A stretch of DNA of 14,009 nucleotides from Deltaproteobacteria bacterium (GCA_030618205.1 JAUXDR010000005.1:1-14009); one strand, 5' to 3'; positions 1 to 6,653 are shown, counted from the first letter of the stretch. Program-made: numbers and translations. The notes: generated from the sequence alone by a model not told the origin.

Positions 1-72
1 CACGCCGGTAACCATCCATGCCACAACACGCCAGCAAATCAACTTCCGGCTCAAGACGGGGAGGTTCATTAG
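1..72 (+). CDS. 3' end of an unidentified upstream gene (partial)
   Basis: Reading frame 1 is open from the window edge to a TAG at 70-72, giving a 23-residue tail with a His/Cys-containing stretch (HAGNHPCHNTPANQ). The stop overlaps the proposed GTG start of the next gene by one base (TAGTG), which is typical of translationally coupled pairs. DUF2283 genes often lie directly after small toxin-like genes such as DUF4258, but this tail does not show the usual DUF4258 ending, so I do not name it. It is too short to prove that it is coding. Confidence 0.35.
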   Translation, partial: HAGNHPCHNTPANQLPAQDGEVH

Positions 73-305
73 TGAGTAAGACACGCATGATGTACTTTGA
101 GAAAGACGATATCTTGCACTTGGCAATTTCGGACGAACCCGAAGCAGGGAGCGTCGAAATTGGCCACAACATCACAGTTGAATTGAATGACAAAGGCGAA
201 ATGATCGGCATCGAGATTTTGGAGGCCAGTCGCTTCATTCGGGATTCAATTATGGAATCGGTGCAGGCAAAGGTGCTGCGGGTTTCCGAGCTTCAACCTG
301 CTTGA
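72..305 (+). CDS. DUF2283 family protein
   Basis: This small acidic protein (77 aa from the GTG start) matches the DUF2283 pattern: an N-terminal YFEKDDILHLAI strand, a central VEIGHNITVELN strand pair, and the signature GEMIGIEILEAS. Family members are usually 50-80 aa and of unproven function; many are the second gene of toxin-antitoxin-like pairs, where they would act as the antitoxin. I chose GTG at 72 over ATG at 18 because GGGGAGG (58-64) sits 7 nt upstream and because 18-71 would overlap the preceding frame. The one-base overlap with the upstream stop suggests coupling. The family call is firm; the antitoxin role is inference. Confidence 0.8.
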   Translation: MSKTRMMYFEKDDILHLAISDEPEAGSVEIGHNITVELNDKGEMIGIEILEASRFIRDSIMESVQAKVLRVSELQPA

Positions 306-352
306 TGATTCGGTGACACTCGCATGTTGTCCAGTCGATTGAGAAAAATATG

Positions 353-372
353 GTATCTGGGACGTATCTGGG
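353..372. repeat. 9-bp direct repeat next to transposase remnant
   Basis: GTATCTGGG occurs at 353-361 and again at 364-372, separated by two bases. It lies just beyond the stop codon of the minus-strand transposase remnant, where the end of such an element would be expected. It may be part of the element's terminal sequence; this is inferred from position only. Confidence 0.4.
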
Positions 373-376
373 GGAG

Positions 377-541
377 TTAGCTTAATAGTTTAACATCATA
401 CTCTTTTGCAAATTTTTCCCCTCGCTTGATGGCCTGCGAGACTGAAGGCCGGGATATACCGAAATGCCGGGGCAATTCCTTCCAAAACACCTTCCCAGCC
501 ACCTGCGCTTCGTCTCAGACTGAAACCATCTTCAACCTGAA
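377..541 (-). pseudogene. C-terminal remnant of REP-associated/Y1-type transposase
   Basis: On the minus strand, positions 514 down to 377 encode 45 residues ending in TAA. They contain a helix-turn-helix, ELPRHFGISRPSVSQAIKRG, like the C-terminal DnaA/HTH-type tail seen in many Y1 (IS200/RAYT-like) transposases. The frame is interrupted upstream by a TGA (515-517), preceded by a few in-frame residues (RLKMVSV). No HUH catalytic domain (HxH, catalytic Tyr) is found, so this is a decayed fragment and not a working gene. The exact family is uncertain because only the HTH tail is left. Confidence 0.55.
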
Positions 542-547
542 TTGAGC

Positions 548-568
548 GATTAGCCATTAGCGTTTAGC
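548..568. repeat. 3 x 7-bp tandem microrepeat (GATTAGC-like)
   Basis: There are three head-to-tail heptamers: GATTAGC (548-554), CATTAGC (555-561) and GTTTAGC (562-568). The copies vary at the first two positions and share TTAGC or TTTAGC. The array is short but phased exactly at 7 bp. A second, perfect 3 x 7-bp array with another unit lies at 2231-2251. Confidence 0.6.
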
Positions 569-618
569 TTTGAAAAATCAAGGCATTACGTTAATTAGAA
601 ATAACACCCAACGGGTTC

Positions 619-667
619 ACCCTGTTGAATCCCCAAAAGGGGGCAGCGAAGCTGCATTCAACAGGGT
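619..667. repeat. 49-bp perfect three-way-junction inverted repeat
   Basis: The outer arms ACCCTGTTGAAT (619-630) and ATTCAACAGGGT (656-667) are perfect 12-bp inverted repeats. The interior is filled entirely by two small hairpins: CCCC-AAAA-GGGG (631-642) and GCAGC-GAA-GCTGC (643-655). No base is left unpaired at the junction. As single-stranded DNA or RNA this gives a compact three-way junction. It resembles the structured sequences mobilised by REP-associated transposases, and a remnant of such an enzyme lies about 80 bp away. The link is inference, and no GTAG-type tetranucleotide was seen beside it. Confidence 0.75.
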
Positions 668-797
668 AAAGGTTTGTAATAGCTGGAGTGGAATGCTCAA
701 GGTAGAGCGGTTTCGGTATTTGTGCGGAAGACCATGTTAAGTTGTCATTATCCAAGACCCTGTTACCCTGAGCATCCCTCAGTTTTCACGCCGGACC

Positions 798-1193
798 TTG
801 CAGGAAATCGTTGACCTGGACGGATACGTTGCCCTCCGAGAGATCGAAGAAGGCATCCTGCTTGGGCTTTCTGTCCACAACCACGTCATCGCCACCGGCG
901 GCAGCGCTGTCTACAGCGATCCCTCCATGTGCCACCTCAAGTCCGACGGCGTTATCCTCTTTCTCGACGTTGATTTATCGGCCCTTGAATCAAGAGTCCA
1001 TGATTTCAAGACCCGGGGTCTAGCAAAACGGCCAGACCAGAGCTTTGCTGACTTGTTTCGCGAACGCTTCGTGCTCTACACCAAGTATGCAGACATCACG
1101 ATCAAATGCGCCGGACTGACTCAAGAGGATGTCTGTGCGAGAATCATTGAAGAGACAAAGAGTAGCCATTTCATTCACACGTACGCGGTATAG
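798..1193 (+). pseudogene. aroK: Shikimate kinase, N-terminally truncated
   Basis: The encoded sequence matches the C-terminal two thirds of shikimate kinase, which phosphorylates shikimate in the chorismate pathway. Recognisable parts are TLQEIVDLDGYVALREIE, the glycine-rich ATGGSAVY shikimate-binding segment, the lid region TRGLAKRPDQSF with its arginines, and the C-terminal RFVLYTKYAD helix. The Walker A loop (GxxxxGKS/T) and the DxD segment, about the first 45 residues, are missing. Upstream, the frame is open only back to a TAA at 738-740 and carries no P-loop. The only available starts are weak ones such as TTG at 798. Without a P-loop the product could not bind ATP, so I call it a pseudogene. 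It lies next to transposase remnants, which may explain the deletion. Confidence 0.8.
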
Positions 1194-1205
1194 CCGCTCT
1201 GCGCT

Positions 1206-1217
1206 GTCAACGTTGAC
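1206..1217. repeat. 12-bp perfect palindrome
   Basis: GTCAACGTTGAC is a perfect palindrome in the short gap between the convergent aroK remnant and the YkgJ-type gene. It has no following T-run on either strand, so a terminator is unlikely. It could be a protein-binding site or chance. Confidence 0.35.
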
Positions 1218-1266
1218 TGAGACCCGCACTTATTTGGTGAAAAGCGTATCTTAGCCCCAAGTCAGA

Positions 1267-2076
1267 CTAAGCCTCAACCTCTACTGGATCTGTTTCAGCC
1301 ACCTGTTCCCTGATTTCCAGCTTGCCCTCCCCTAATAGAGTGGTCTTCAGCCAATCAATAGCAAGACCAAGCATCGCCAGATCGTCTTCTGAAACTTTCT
1401 TTTTCCTTTCTTCCGAAACAATGTATATGTTGAGGAATAGGCTGTCTAACACGAAACGACGGAATCGATCCACATTGTAGCAACCCATAAAGAACATCTG
1501 AAGCGTTTTTTCAGGAATAGTAAAGAATGGACCCAGGGATTTACGCTTGAGGATCATCTCTGTCCAGCCTAAATTTGTCTTATCGTAGGGAATGATACCC
1601 TGGTCTTTACGCCATTCCTCTATTGTGAGTTCCCTGCCGAGATCGTGTCCAAGGCAGTGGCTTTCCTTCACAAGGGCAAAAAAATGTTCATCAGAATTCA
1701 GATCTCTGTTGTGGAACATCCCGGTACTTAAAGGATAGTACCTGCATGTCAGTGGGCGGTCCTCATATATGCCGCACCCTGACTCAGCCAGAAACGGACA
1801 GGTCTTTTCCTCATTTTCCAGCATCTTCATAACAGGGATCGGCAGATCTGTTTTCTCAATATATCCAAGGGTTGTATAAATTTGAAGAAATTCATCTGAA
1901 GATAGGCCCAATCTCTGTTTCATGCGGATTATGTCGCATGGAGTCAGCATGATATGAGCATCCTTGCAGCACCGAGTATAGCAGGCCATTTCTTTTTCAC
2001 AGGCAAAGGTAAAAGTGCTGTTAATATCCATTTGAATAGGGGCTATCAAATCCTTTTTTTCTTTTTGTACATGCAT
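1267..2076 (-). CDS. YkgJ family cysteine cluster protein
   Basis: This 269-aa soluble protein has the cysteine cluster of the YkgJ/UPF0153 (putative zinc- or iron-chelating) family. The cysteines are C26, C32 and the pair C36-C37, then C93 in CPFL, C101, C111 in RPLTCRYYP and C141. The first cluster is C-x5-C-x3-CC, looser than the common CxxxCxxCC spacing. The biochemical role is not established; several relatives are thought to bind Fe-S or zinc. The frame extends upstream to 2190, but I chose ATG at 2076 for three reasons. GAGGAAAG lies about 8 nt upstream, a candidate promoter (2126-2153) lies inside the longer version, and the extra 38 residues do not resemble the family. The gene stands alone between the aroK remnant and a divergent SDR gene. 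Confidence 0.75.
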   Translation of the reverse strand: MHVQKEKKDLIAPIQMDINSTFTFACEKEMACYTRCCKDAHIMLTPCDIIRMKQRLGLSSDEFLQIYTTLGYIEKTDLPIPVMKMLENEEKTCPFLAESGCGIYEDRPLTCRYYPLSTGMFHNRDLNSDEHFFALVKESHCLGHDLGRELTIEEWRKDQGIIPYDKTNLGWTEMILKRKSLGPFFTIPEKTLQMFFMGCYNVDRFRRFVLDSLFLNIYIVSEERKKKVSEDDLAMLGLAIDWLKTTLLGEGKLEIREQVAETDPVEVEA

Positions 2077-2125
2077 AACTTGGCTTTCCTCGCAATCCGG
2101 AATTTTGCAAACGGCTTTGCAGACC

Positions 2126-2153
2126 ACTATAATCGCGCTACAGGGATAAACAA
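2126..2153 (-). promoter_or_regulatory. Candidate promoter of the YkgJ-type gene
   Basis: On the minus strand, TATAGT (plus 2126-2131) is a good -10 hexamer. It is preceded by a 16-bp spacer and a weak -35, TTGTTT (plus 2148-2153). A start near 2119 would give a leader of about 43 nt before ATG 2076. It rests on consensus match only. Confidence 0.35.
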
Positions 2154-2230
2154 GTAGTATGCAGCTTAGGCATCCTTCACGACAAGTCAAAAGTATTTTA
2201 CACTTTGTTGATCTTGTATTTTGCAGTAAA

Positions 2231-2251
2231 ATTGGGAATTGGGAATTGGGA
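2231..2251. repeat. 3 x 7-bp perfect tandem repeat (ATTGGGA)
   Basis: Three identical ATTGGGA units run head to tail in the divergent gap between the YkgJ-type and SDR genes. It has the same period and copy number as the array at 548-568 but a different unit. Confidence 0.8.
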
Positions 2252-2322
2252 AAAACACAAAGATGTAAATGTGTTACCTAATTTCAAATTTCCAGTTTCG
2301 ACATCGGCATTCAATTCGATAA

Positions 2323-2347
2323 TACACGCTTTTTCGAAAAAAGTGTA
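2323..2347 (+). promoter_or_regulatory. Hairpin or operator-like inverted repeat upstream of SDR gene
   Basis: TACAC (2323-2327) and GTGTA (2343-2347) flank the palindrome TTTTTCGAAAAA (2330-2341). It ends 35 nt before the SDR start codon. It could be a binding site or a leader hairpin. In the plus direction no T-run follows it, so it does not look like a terminator. Confidence 0.4.
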
Positions 2348-2382
2348 AACTGGCGAATGGAGGATGCCAAGGAAAATTATCT

Positions 2383-3270
2383 ATGGAATCTGAAAACAAG
2401 GTTGCCATTGTTACCGGTGCCATAAAAGGCATTGGCCTCGCCATAGCCCTTGAGCTATCCCGTTCAGGGGTTAAATGTGTTTTGCCTTACCACGACTGGC
2501 TGGACAGCCTTGAGAGTATGCACAGGCATATGAAGGAAACAGGCGTTGACTACCATGCCGTTCCGGCCGATCTTACTTGTCATAAAGACGTGAAAAAGGT
2601 GATTCACACCGTTCAGGACCGCTTTGGGCGTCTGGATATATTGATTAACAACATAGAAAGGGGCGGTTGGCCTGTAGTTCACGGCCCGTATGTGCCGGAA
2701 CAGTGGAACCTGGAGTTCAAGACCACTGTGACTGCCAAATGGTACCTCTTTGAGGAGGCCTTACCAGTCTTGAAGTCCCAGGGCAGTGGAGTCGTAGTCA
2801 ATATTTCGTCCATAGCCGGATTGGTAGGAAGAAGTGGACCGGCGGGTCTGGTGTTTAATGACTGTTACTCGCTGTCAAACAGGGCCATACAGTCCCTTAC
2901 CGCGGCCTGGGCAAGACAGGGTGCCCCTGATGTGCGGGTCAATGAGCTCATGCTGGGTTTTGTTGAGATGCGGCATGGACCGCGCACCAGGGGTTGGGAG
3001 ATAATGAGTACTGAAGAACAAAAGGCCATACTTGATCATACTCTTTTACAACGTACCGCAAGGGTTGAAGAAGTAGCAAAAATGGTGCGTTTCCTGGTCT
3101 TTGACGCAAGCTTCATGACCGGGTCAACCATACGAATGGACGGAGGCTATATTTTAGGGGGGGATAAAGCGGTCTCTATACCCAAGGGAGTTGTCGAACC
3201 TGGTGAGCCCACCTTTGGAGGTTCTATTTCACCGGAGACTGCTGTTAAAAAAACTCGGAGTAGATTTTAG
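2383..3270 (+). CDS. SDR family NAD(P)-binding oxidoreductase, atypical active site
   Basis: This 295-aa Rossmann-fold protein belongs to the classical short-chain dehydrogenase/reductase family. The N-terminus has TGAIKGIG (TGxxxGxG cofactor loop, residues 11-18). D63 in ADL, NN at 89-90, the catalytic Ser in NISS (142-143), Tyr162, and the C-terminal TGSTIRMDGG (246-255) are in the expected order. Two departures stand out. The Tyr-x3-Lys motif reads YSLSN, so the lysine is Asn166, and NNAG reads NNIE. The C-terminus runs about 35 residues past the usual DGG end. Start ATG 2383 has AAGGA about 9 nt upstream. The stop overlaps the convergent dgt stop by a few bases. The family call is secure; the substrate is unknown, and catalysis may be weak or lost. 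Confidence 0.85.
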   Translation: MESENKVAIVTGAIKGIGLAIALELSRSGVKCVLPYHDWLDSLESMHRHMKETGVDYHAVPADLTCHKDVKKVIHTVQDRFGRLDILINNIERGGWPVVHGPYVPEQWNLEFKTTVTAKWYLFEEALPVLKSQGSGVVVNISSIAGLVGRSGPAGLVFNDCYSLSNRAIQSLTAAWARQGAPDVRVNELMLGFVEMRHGPRTRGWEIMSTEEQKAILDHTLLQRTARVEEVAKMVRFLVFDASFMTGSTIRMDGGYILGGDKAVSIPKGVVEPGEPTFGGSISPETAVKKTRSRF

Positions 3271-4373
3271 ACAACTGAAGATGGTATAAAAATCCGCGAG
3301 TACAGATTTTGCGCGTAACGGTCGGTCATTCCGGCGATGAAATCACAGACCCTGCGCTCATAAGGGGTCTTGTCGTCGATGTCTACGGCTTCTTCTTCAA
3401 ACATCCGAATGTTTTCCCGGATAAAGGCATCTTTGTTTTTTAAAAAAAACTCATACAAGTCAAAAAGGATTTTTTTGGCCTTTTCAAACTCATTATGCAC
3501 CTGAGGTGCCCTATAAACATTGTCATAAAGAAAGGTCCGGAGGTGAATCATCGTTTCATAAAGACGAGGACTTATTGAAAGCTCCATTTCCCCGTTCACT
3601 ACCTTGGTGCTTGCTATCACGTCTTTGATCATGGTCGAGATGCGGGTGGCGTGATTTTCTCCCAAGACATCTTTACACTTTGACGGAACATCCTTTTCAG
3701 AAATCACTTTGCTTCTAATTGCGTCGTCCAGATCATGGCTCAGATAGCCAATGACATCTGCTATACGCACGACCCTTCCTTCAACAGTCAAGGCCCACTT
3801 ATTTGATTTTTTGGGGATGATCTCTCCGAAACCCTTTGAGTGCTTAAATATTCCATCCCGGACTTCATGGGTGAGGTTAAGACCCCGGCCGCCATTTTCC
3901 AGCACATCCACCACTCTCAAGCCCTGACGGCAGTGAGAAAATCCCCCAGGCACGATCTCGTTTAAAATAGTTTCACCAGCATGCCCAAAGGGAGTATGTC
4001 CAAGATCATGGCCCAATGCCACGGCCTCTGCCAGGTCCTCGTTAAGGCGAAGTGCCCTGGCGATTGTCCTTGCGATCTCTGATACTTCCAGCGTGTGTGT
4101 AAGACGGGTGCGGTAATGATCTCCCATGGGAGATAAAAATACCTGTGTCTTATGCTTGAGACGGCGGAAAGATTTGGAATAGACAATGCGATCGCGGTCT
4201 CTCTGAAAAGGTGTTCGGATATTACAGGGTTCGACAGGATAGAGTCTTCCTTTGGTCTCGCTGCTGAGGCAGGCCTGGGGACACAGGATCAAACGCTCGC
4301 GCTCTTGAATTTCTTCCCTGATAGATAGGGGTTTATTCAATTCTTTGAGTCTTAGACCGGAATCTGCATACAT
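3267..4373 (-). CDS. dgt: dGTP triphosphohydrolase-like HD-domain protein
   Basis: This protein resembles bacterial dGTPase-like enzymes, which cleave dNTPs (often dGTP) to the nucleoside and triphosphate and so adjust the dNTP pool. Counting from ATG 4373 (368 aa), it has FQRDRDRIVYSKSFRRLKHK (56-75), the HD metal ligands H93 in RLTHTLEVSEIAR and H122-D123 in GHDLGHTPFGHAGE, and the final acidic segment RIADVIGYLSHDLDDA (203-218). All metal ligands look intact. An in-frame TTG at 4409 would add 12 residues. Neither start has a clear ribosome site; I prefer the ATG because the family usually starts close to EEIQERER. It is last in the minus-strand run, 66 nt after the PgsA-like gene, and its stop meets the SDR stop tail to tail. 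Confidence 0.88.
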   Translation of the reverse strand: MYADSGLRLKELNKPLSIREEIQERERLILCPQACLSSETKGRLYPVEPCNIRTPFQRDRDRIVYSKSFRRLKHKTQVFLSPMGDHYRTRLTHTLEVSEIARTIARALRLNEDLAEAVALGHDLGHTPFGHAGETILNEIVPGGFSHCRQGLRVVDVLENGGRGLNLTHEVRDGIFKHSKGFGEIIPKKSNKWALTVEGRVVRIADVIGYLSHDLDDAIRSKVISEKDVPSKCKDVLGENHATRISTMIKDVIASTKVVNGEMELSISPRLYETMIHLRTFLYDNVYRAPQVHNEFEKAKKILFDLYEFFLKNKDAFIRENIRMFEEEAVDIDDKTPYERRVCDFIAGMTDRYAQNLYSRIFIPSSVV

Positions 4374-4439
4374 ATTTGTTTTTATAACTGGAGCATTTTC
4401 GGAAATCAAGCACGTTGCGTTTTTTTACATCCTCGTGCC

Positions 4440-5489
4440 CTATTCTTTAACAAAATTATGAGTCCTGCAAGCAGCTCTCCAGTATATCCAGATATTAGCT
4501 ACTGTGTAACAAATACAAAGGCCGGTTGTAATCCAAAGAAAGGCCGGAACAGCACTTTCAAACCCATAAAATACACAGCCCAGCACCAGCGACAGCAAGG
4601 CAACAGGTACGAGTATACGTCTTTTTATCCAGGAGATATCGCTTTCTCCCTCTTGCATTGCCCACATGTCAAGTCCCTGGCTCCCGAACTCAAGCGCCAC
4701 GATAAGGACCACCAGGCTGCTCAGTTCTTTTGGAGCTGAAGGCATCAGGGCGAGTGACAAGAGCGGAAGCATTAACGAGGCAATAAGTCTTCCCAGGGCC
4801 GGCAGCCCTTGTCTCAGACATTCGGGAAGGCCTATAATAAGATATTGGCTGCCGGACACCAGGGTAATGCCAAGCATAACAAGGCCATAAGTAATAATAA
4901 TATGGGGCGGTCTAAGTAACAGCCCTACGGTAAGCCCAAATACAAGAAGGCCCAATGCCGTTTGCAAACGAGTTGACAGGTGACCATCCCTCCAATAGAG
5001 GGCCGTAGCCAGGAATAGAGTGGCCAGCAAGGCGCCGGACAGAAATGCTATAAGAACTGTTTTGTCCGGAAACATATCAGTCATGAAAATCAGACCTGCT
5101 CCTATCATTTGAAGAGTGGTCTTGATTTTTGCAAGTTCAGTGACACGGAGCTGCTTTCTCGATGCTGTACAAAATCTGCGGAACTCTGTCACCAGGAATT
5201 CCCTTAAAAAAATTGGCCACACGATCCAAAGGGGGAGGATGCCAAGATCTACCAGGGGGATCAGGGTAACAGCTATAAAGATCTTGTCGGCAACGGGGTC
5301 AAGAAGCTTGCCCAGAGGTGTGCTACCATCACGGCGGGCCAGCAGGCCATCAAGATAGTCAGTAAAACCCAAGAGAGTAAAGGCTACAAGGGCTGCAATC
5401 CTTGCCCTGACATCTCCATAGACCAAGAAATATGGCAAAGGCAACAGTAATATACGAAGGGCTGTGAGGTGATTAGCACGGATCTTCAT
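4440..5489 (-). CDS. PgsA-like CDP-alcohol phosphatidyltransferase with long C-terminal membrane extension
   Basis: The N-terminal 165-185 residues are a CDP-alcohol phosphatidyltransferase, most like PgsA (CDP-diacylglycerol--glycerol-3-phosphate 3-phosphatidyltransferase), which makes the precursor of phosphatidylglycerol in the inner membrane. The family signature is complete: D44, D47-G48, A51-R52, G60, D64 and D68. Typical PgsA proteins are about 180-200 aa; this one is 349 aa. The extra C-terminal 165 residues are strongly hydrophobic, with perhaps five membrane segments and a short charged loop (QEGESDISWIKRR). I do not recognise the extension. The start codon shares one base with the stop of the guanylyltransferase gene (TGATG, 5487-5491), implying translational coupling. 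The substrate is inferred; another CDP-alcohol transferase activity is possible. Confidence 0.82.
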   Translation of the reverse strand: MKIRANHLTALRILLLPLPYFLVYGDVRARIAALVAFTLLGFTDYLDGLLARRDGSTPLGKLLDPVADKIFIAVTLIPLVDLGILPLWIVWPIFLREFLVTEFRRFCTASRKQLRVTELAKIKTTLQMIGAGLIFMTDMFPDKTVLIAFLSGALLATLFLATALYWRDGHLSTRLQTALGLLVFGLTVGLLLRPPHIIITYGLVMLGITLVSGSQYLIIGLPECLRQGLPALGRLIASLMLPLLSLALMPSAPKELSSLVVLIVALEFGSQGLDMWAMQEGESDISWIKRRILVPVALLSLVLGCVFYGFESAVPAFLWITTGLCICYTVANIWIYWRAACRTHNFVKE

Positions 5490-6577
5490 CAGAGATATTC
5501 CACAAGACCTCTTTCCTTGATCTTCTCTACTGCCTGTTTAACCTCATCAAGCCTGTTCCTGGGACAGACGAGCACTGCATCACCTTCAGCCACAATTACC
5601 ATATCCTCTGCCCCCACAGCAGCCACCAGGATACCACCTTCCGACATGAGCAGACAATTCTTGCATCCAACAGAGGCAACCAGTCCATCAATGGCATTGC
5701 CGTCATCGTCCCTGGGCGATAGATCATAATAGGTTTCCCAGACCCCCATATCATGCCAGCCACAATCACATGGAAAGACCACGACATTAGAGGCCTTTTC
5801 CAGAAGACCTTTATCCAGAGAATCATCCGGTATCAGGTCATAGTATTTGCTGACCATGGATGCTTCTTCCATTGAGCCGGAGAGGGACCTGATACGTTCA
5901 AGCGGCCCCCATGCTGCGGGCATCCATTTTTTAAGGGCCTCAAACAACACGTTGGATGAAAAAGCAAAAATTCCGCTATTCCAAAAAAAAGTCCCTGATG
6001 AAAGATAATCGAGCGCAGTCTCTCTGTCCGGCTTTTCGTGGAATGCCGTAACGTCATAGCAATTTTTACCCCTTATCTTGGTTCTTAACCTGCCAATCTC
6101 CACATAACCATAAGCAGGCTCAGGCCTAGCAGGCTTTATCCCAAAGGTAACAAGGCAAGGATTAGATCCGGCAAAGGAGAGCCCGGCATCCAGGACACAT
6201 CTGAAGTCTTTCTCATCCTCGATAAGATGGTCAGAAGGTAGAACTGCTATTAAACTATTGGGATGGAGGGACTCAATCCTGGCTGTAGCCCAAGAAATTG
6301 CAGCCGCAGTCCCCTTAGGGCATGGCTCAATAAGCATATTTGATCTGATAAGACCTGGAACAGAGGCTAACACATCTTCCTTCTGGACCGGTTTTGTAAT
6401 TACCCAGATCCTCTCCCAGGGAAACATGGGCCGAATTCTGGAAATAGTCTGCTCAAGAAGCGTCTCCTGGCTGTGGATGCAGAGAAACTGCTTAGCTTTG
6501 TGTTGCCGACTCCTCGGCCAAAGCCTGGTCCCAAACCCTCCGGCCAACACCAGGGCATGATAGCATTCCTTGCTCAA
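5489..6577 (-). CDS. manC: Mannose-1-phosphate guanylyltransferase
   Basis: This enzyme makes GDP-mannose from mannose-1-phosphate and GTP in the cytoplasm for glycan synthesis. The 362-aa protein is the short type, without the fused isomerase domain of long ManC/AlgA proteins. Motifs in order are LAGGFGTRLWPR (11-22, nucleotide loop), EPCPKGTAAAI (84-94), PSDHLI (114-119), GYVEIG (157-162), FHEKPD (179-184), WNSGIFAF (199-206) and CGWHDMGVWE. I chose TTG at 6577 as the start because GGAGG lies exactly 7 nt upstream (plus 6585-6589) and it places the nucleotide loop 10 residues from the N-terminus. A GTG at 6616 would add 13 unsupported residues. It is coupled to the PgsA-like gene by a one-base overlap. 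The family call is strong; the gene symbol is by function. Confidence 0.88.
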   Translation of the reverse strand: MSKECYHALVLAGGFGTRLWPRSRQHKAKQFLCIHSQETLLEQTISRIRPMFPWERIWVITKPVQKEDVLASVPGLIRSNMLIEPCPKGTAAAISWATARIESLHPNSLIAVLPSDHLIEDEKDFRCVLDAGLSFAGSNPCLVTFGIKPARPEPAYGYVEIGRLRTKIRGKNCYDVTAFHEKPDRETALDYLSSGTFFWNSGIFAFSSNVLFEALKKWMPAAWGPLERIRSLSGSMEEASMVSKYYDLIPDDSLDKGLLEKASNVVVFPCDCGWHDMGVWETYYDLSPRDDDGNAIDGLVASVGCKNCLLMSEGGILVAAVGAEDMVIVAEGDAVLVCPRNRLDEVKQAVEKIKERGLVEYL

Positions 6578-6584
6578 CGTTTTT

Positions 6585-6589
6585 CCTCC
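6585..6589 (-). promoter_or_regulatory. Shine-Dalgarno deciding a TTG start
   Basis: GGAGG on the minus strand is separated by 7 nt from TTG 6577-6575. Its spacing fits this codon and not the upstream GTG at 6616, so it decides the start of the guanylyltransferase gene. Confidence 0.75.
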
Positions 6590-6653
6590 AAACCTGAAGT
6601 CATCATAACCGTTCACGGGATTACAACGCCCGTTTTACCGCAACCCACTGAAC

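Larger units (their letters stand above)
306..797. other. Gene-poor intergenic region with repeats and remnants
   Basis: This roughly 490-bp stretch has no intact gene. It contains the 9-bp direct repeat (353-372), the transposase remnant (377-541), a 3 x 7-bp microrepeat (548-568) and the three-way-junction sequence (619-667). The shikimate kinase frame is open from 741 but only becomes recognisable at about 792. The accumulation of remnants suggests a site of past insertion and deletion. Confidence 0.7.

Noticed and set aside
619..667. Integron attC site, because GTTGAAT and ATTCAAC fit GTTRRRY and RYYYAAC
   Set aside because: The order is reversed: attC sites begin with RYYYAAC and end with GTTRRRY, and here the palindrome has them the other way round on both strands. 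No integrase or cassette array is present.
2077..2190. N-terminal extension of the YkgJ-type protein to 2190
   Set aside because: The extension does not resemble the family, the internal ATG 2076 has a good GAGGAAAG ribosome site, and a candidate promoter lies inside the extension.
4440..4740. Plus-strand reading frames over the PgsA-like C-terminus (4458-4739, 4666-4890) as the real genes
   Set aside because: Their products are low-complexity and Ser/Arg-rich without domain features, while the minus frame is a continuous hydrophobic extension of a recognised enzyme.
6578..6616. GTG 6616 as start of the guanylyltransferase
   Set aside because: GGAGG is spaced for TTG 6577 and lies inside the longer version; the additional 13 residues are not family-like.
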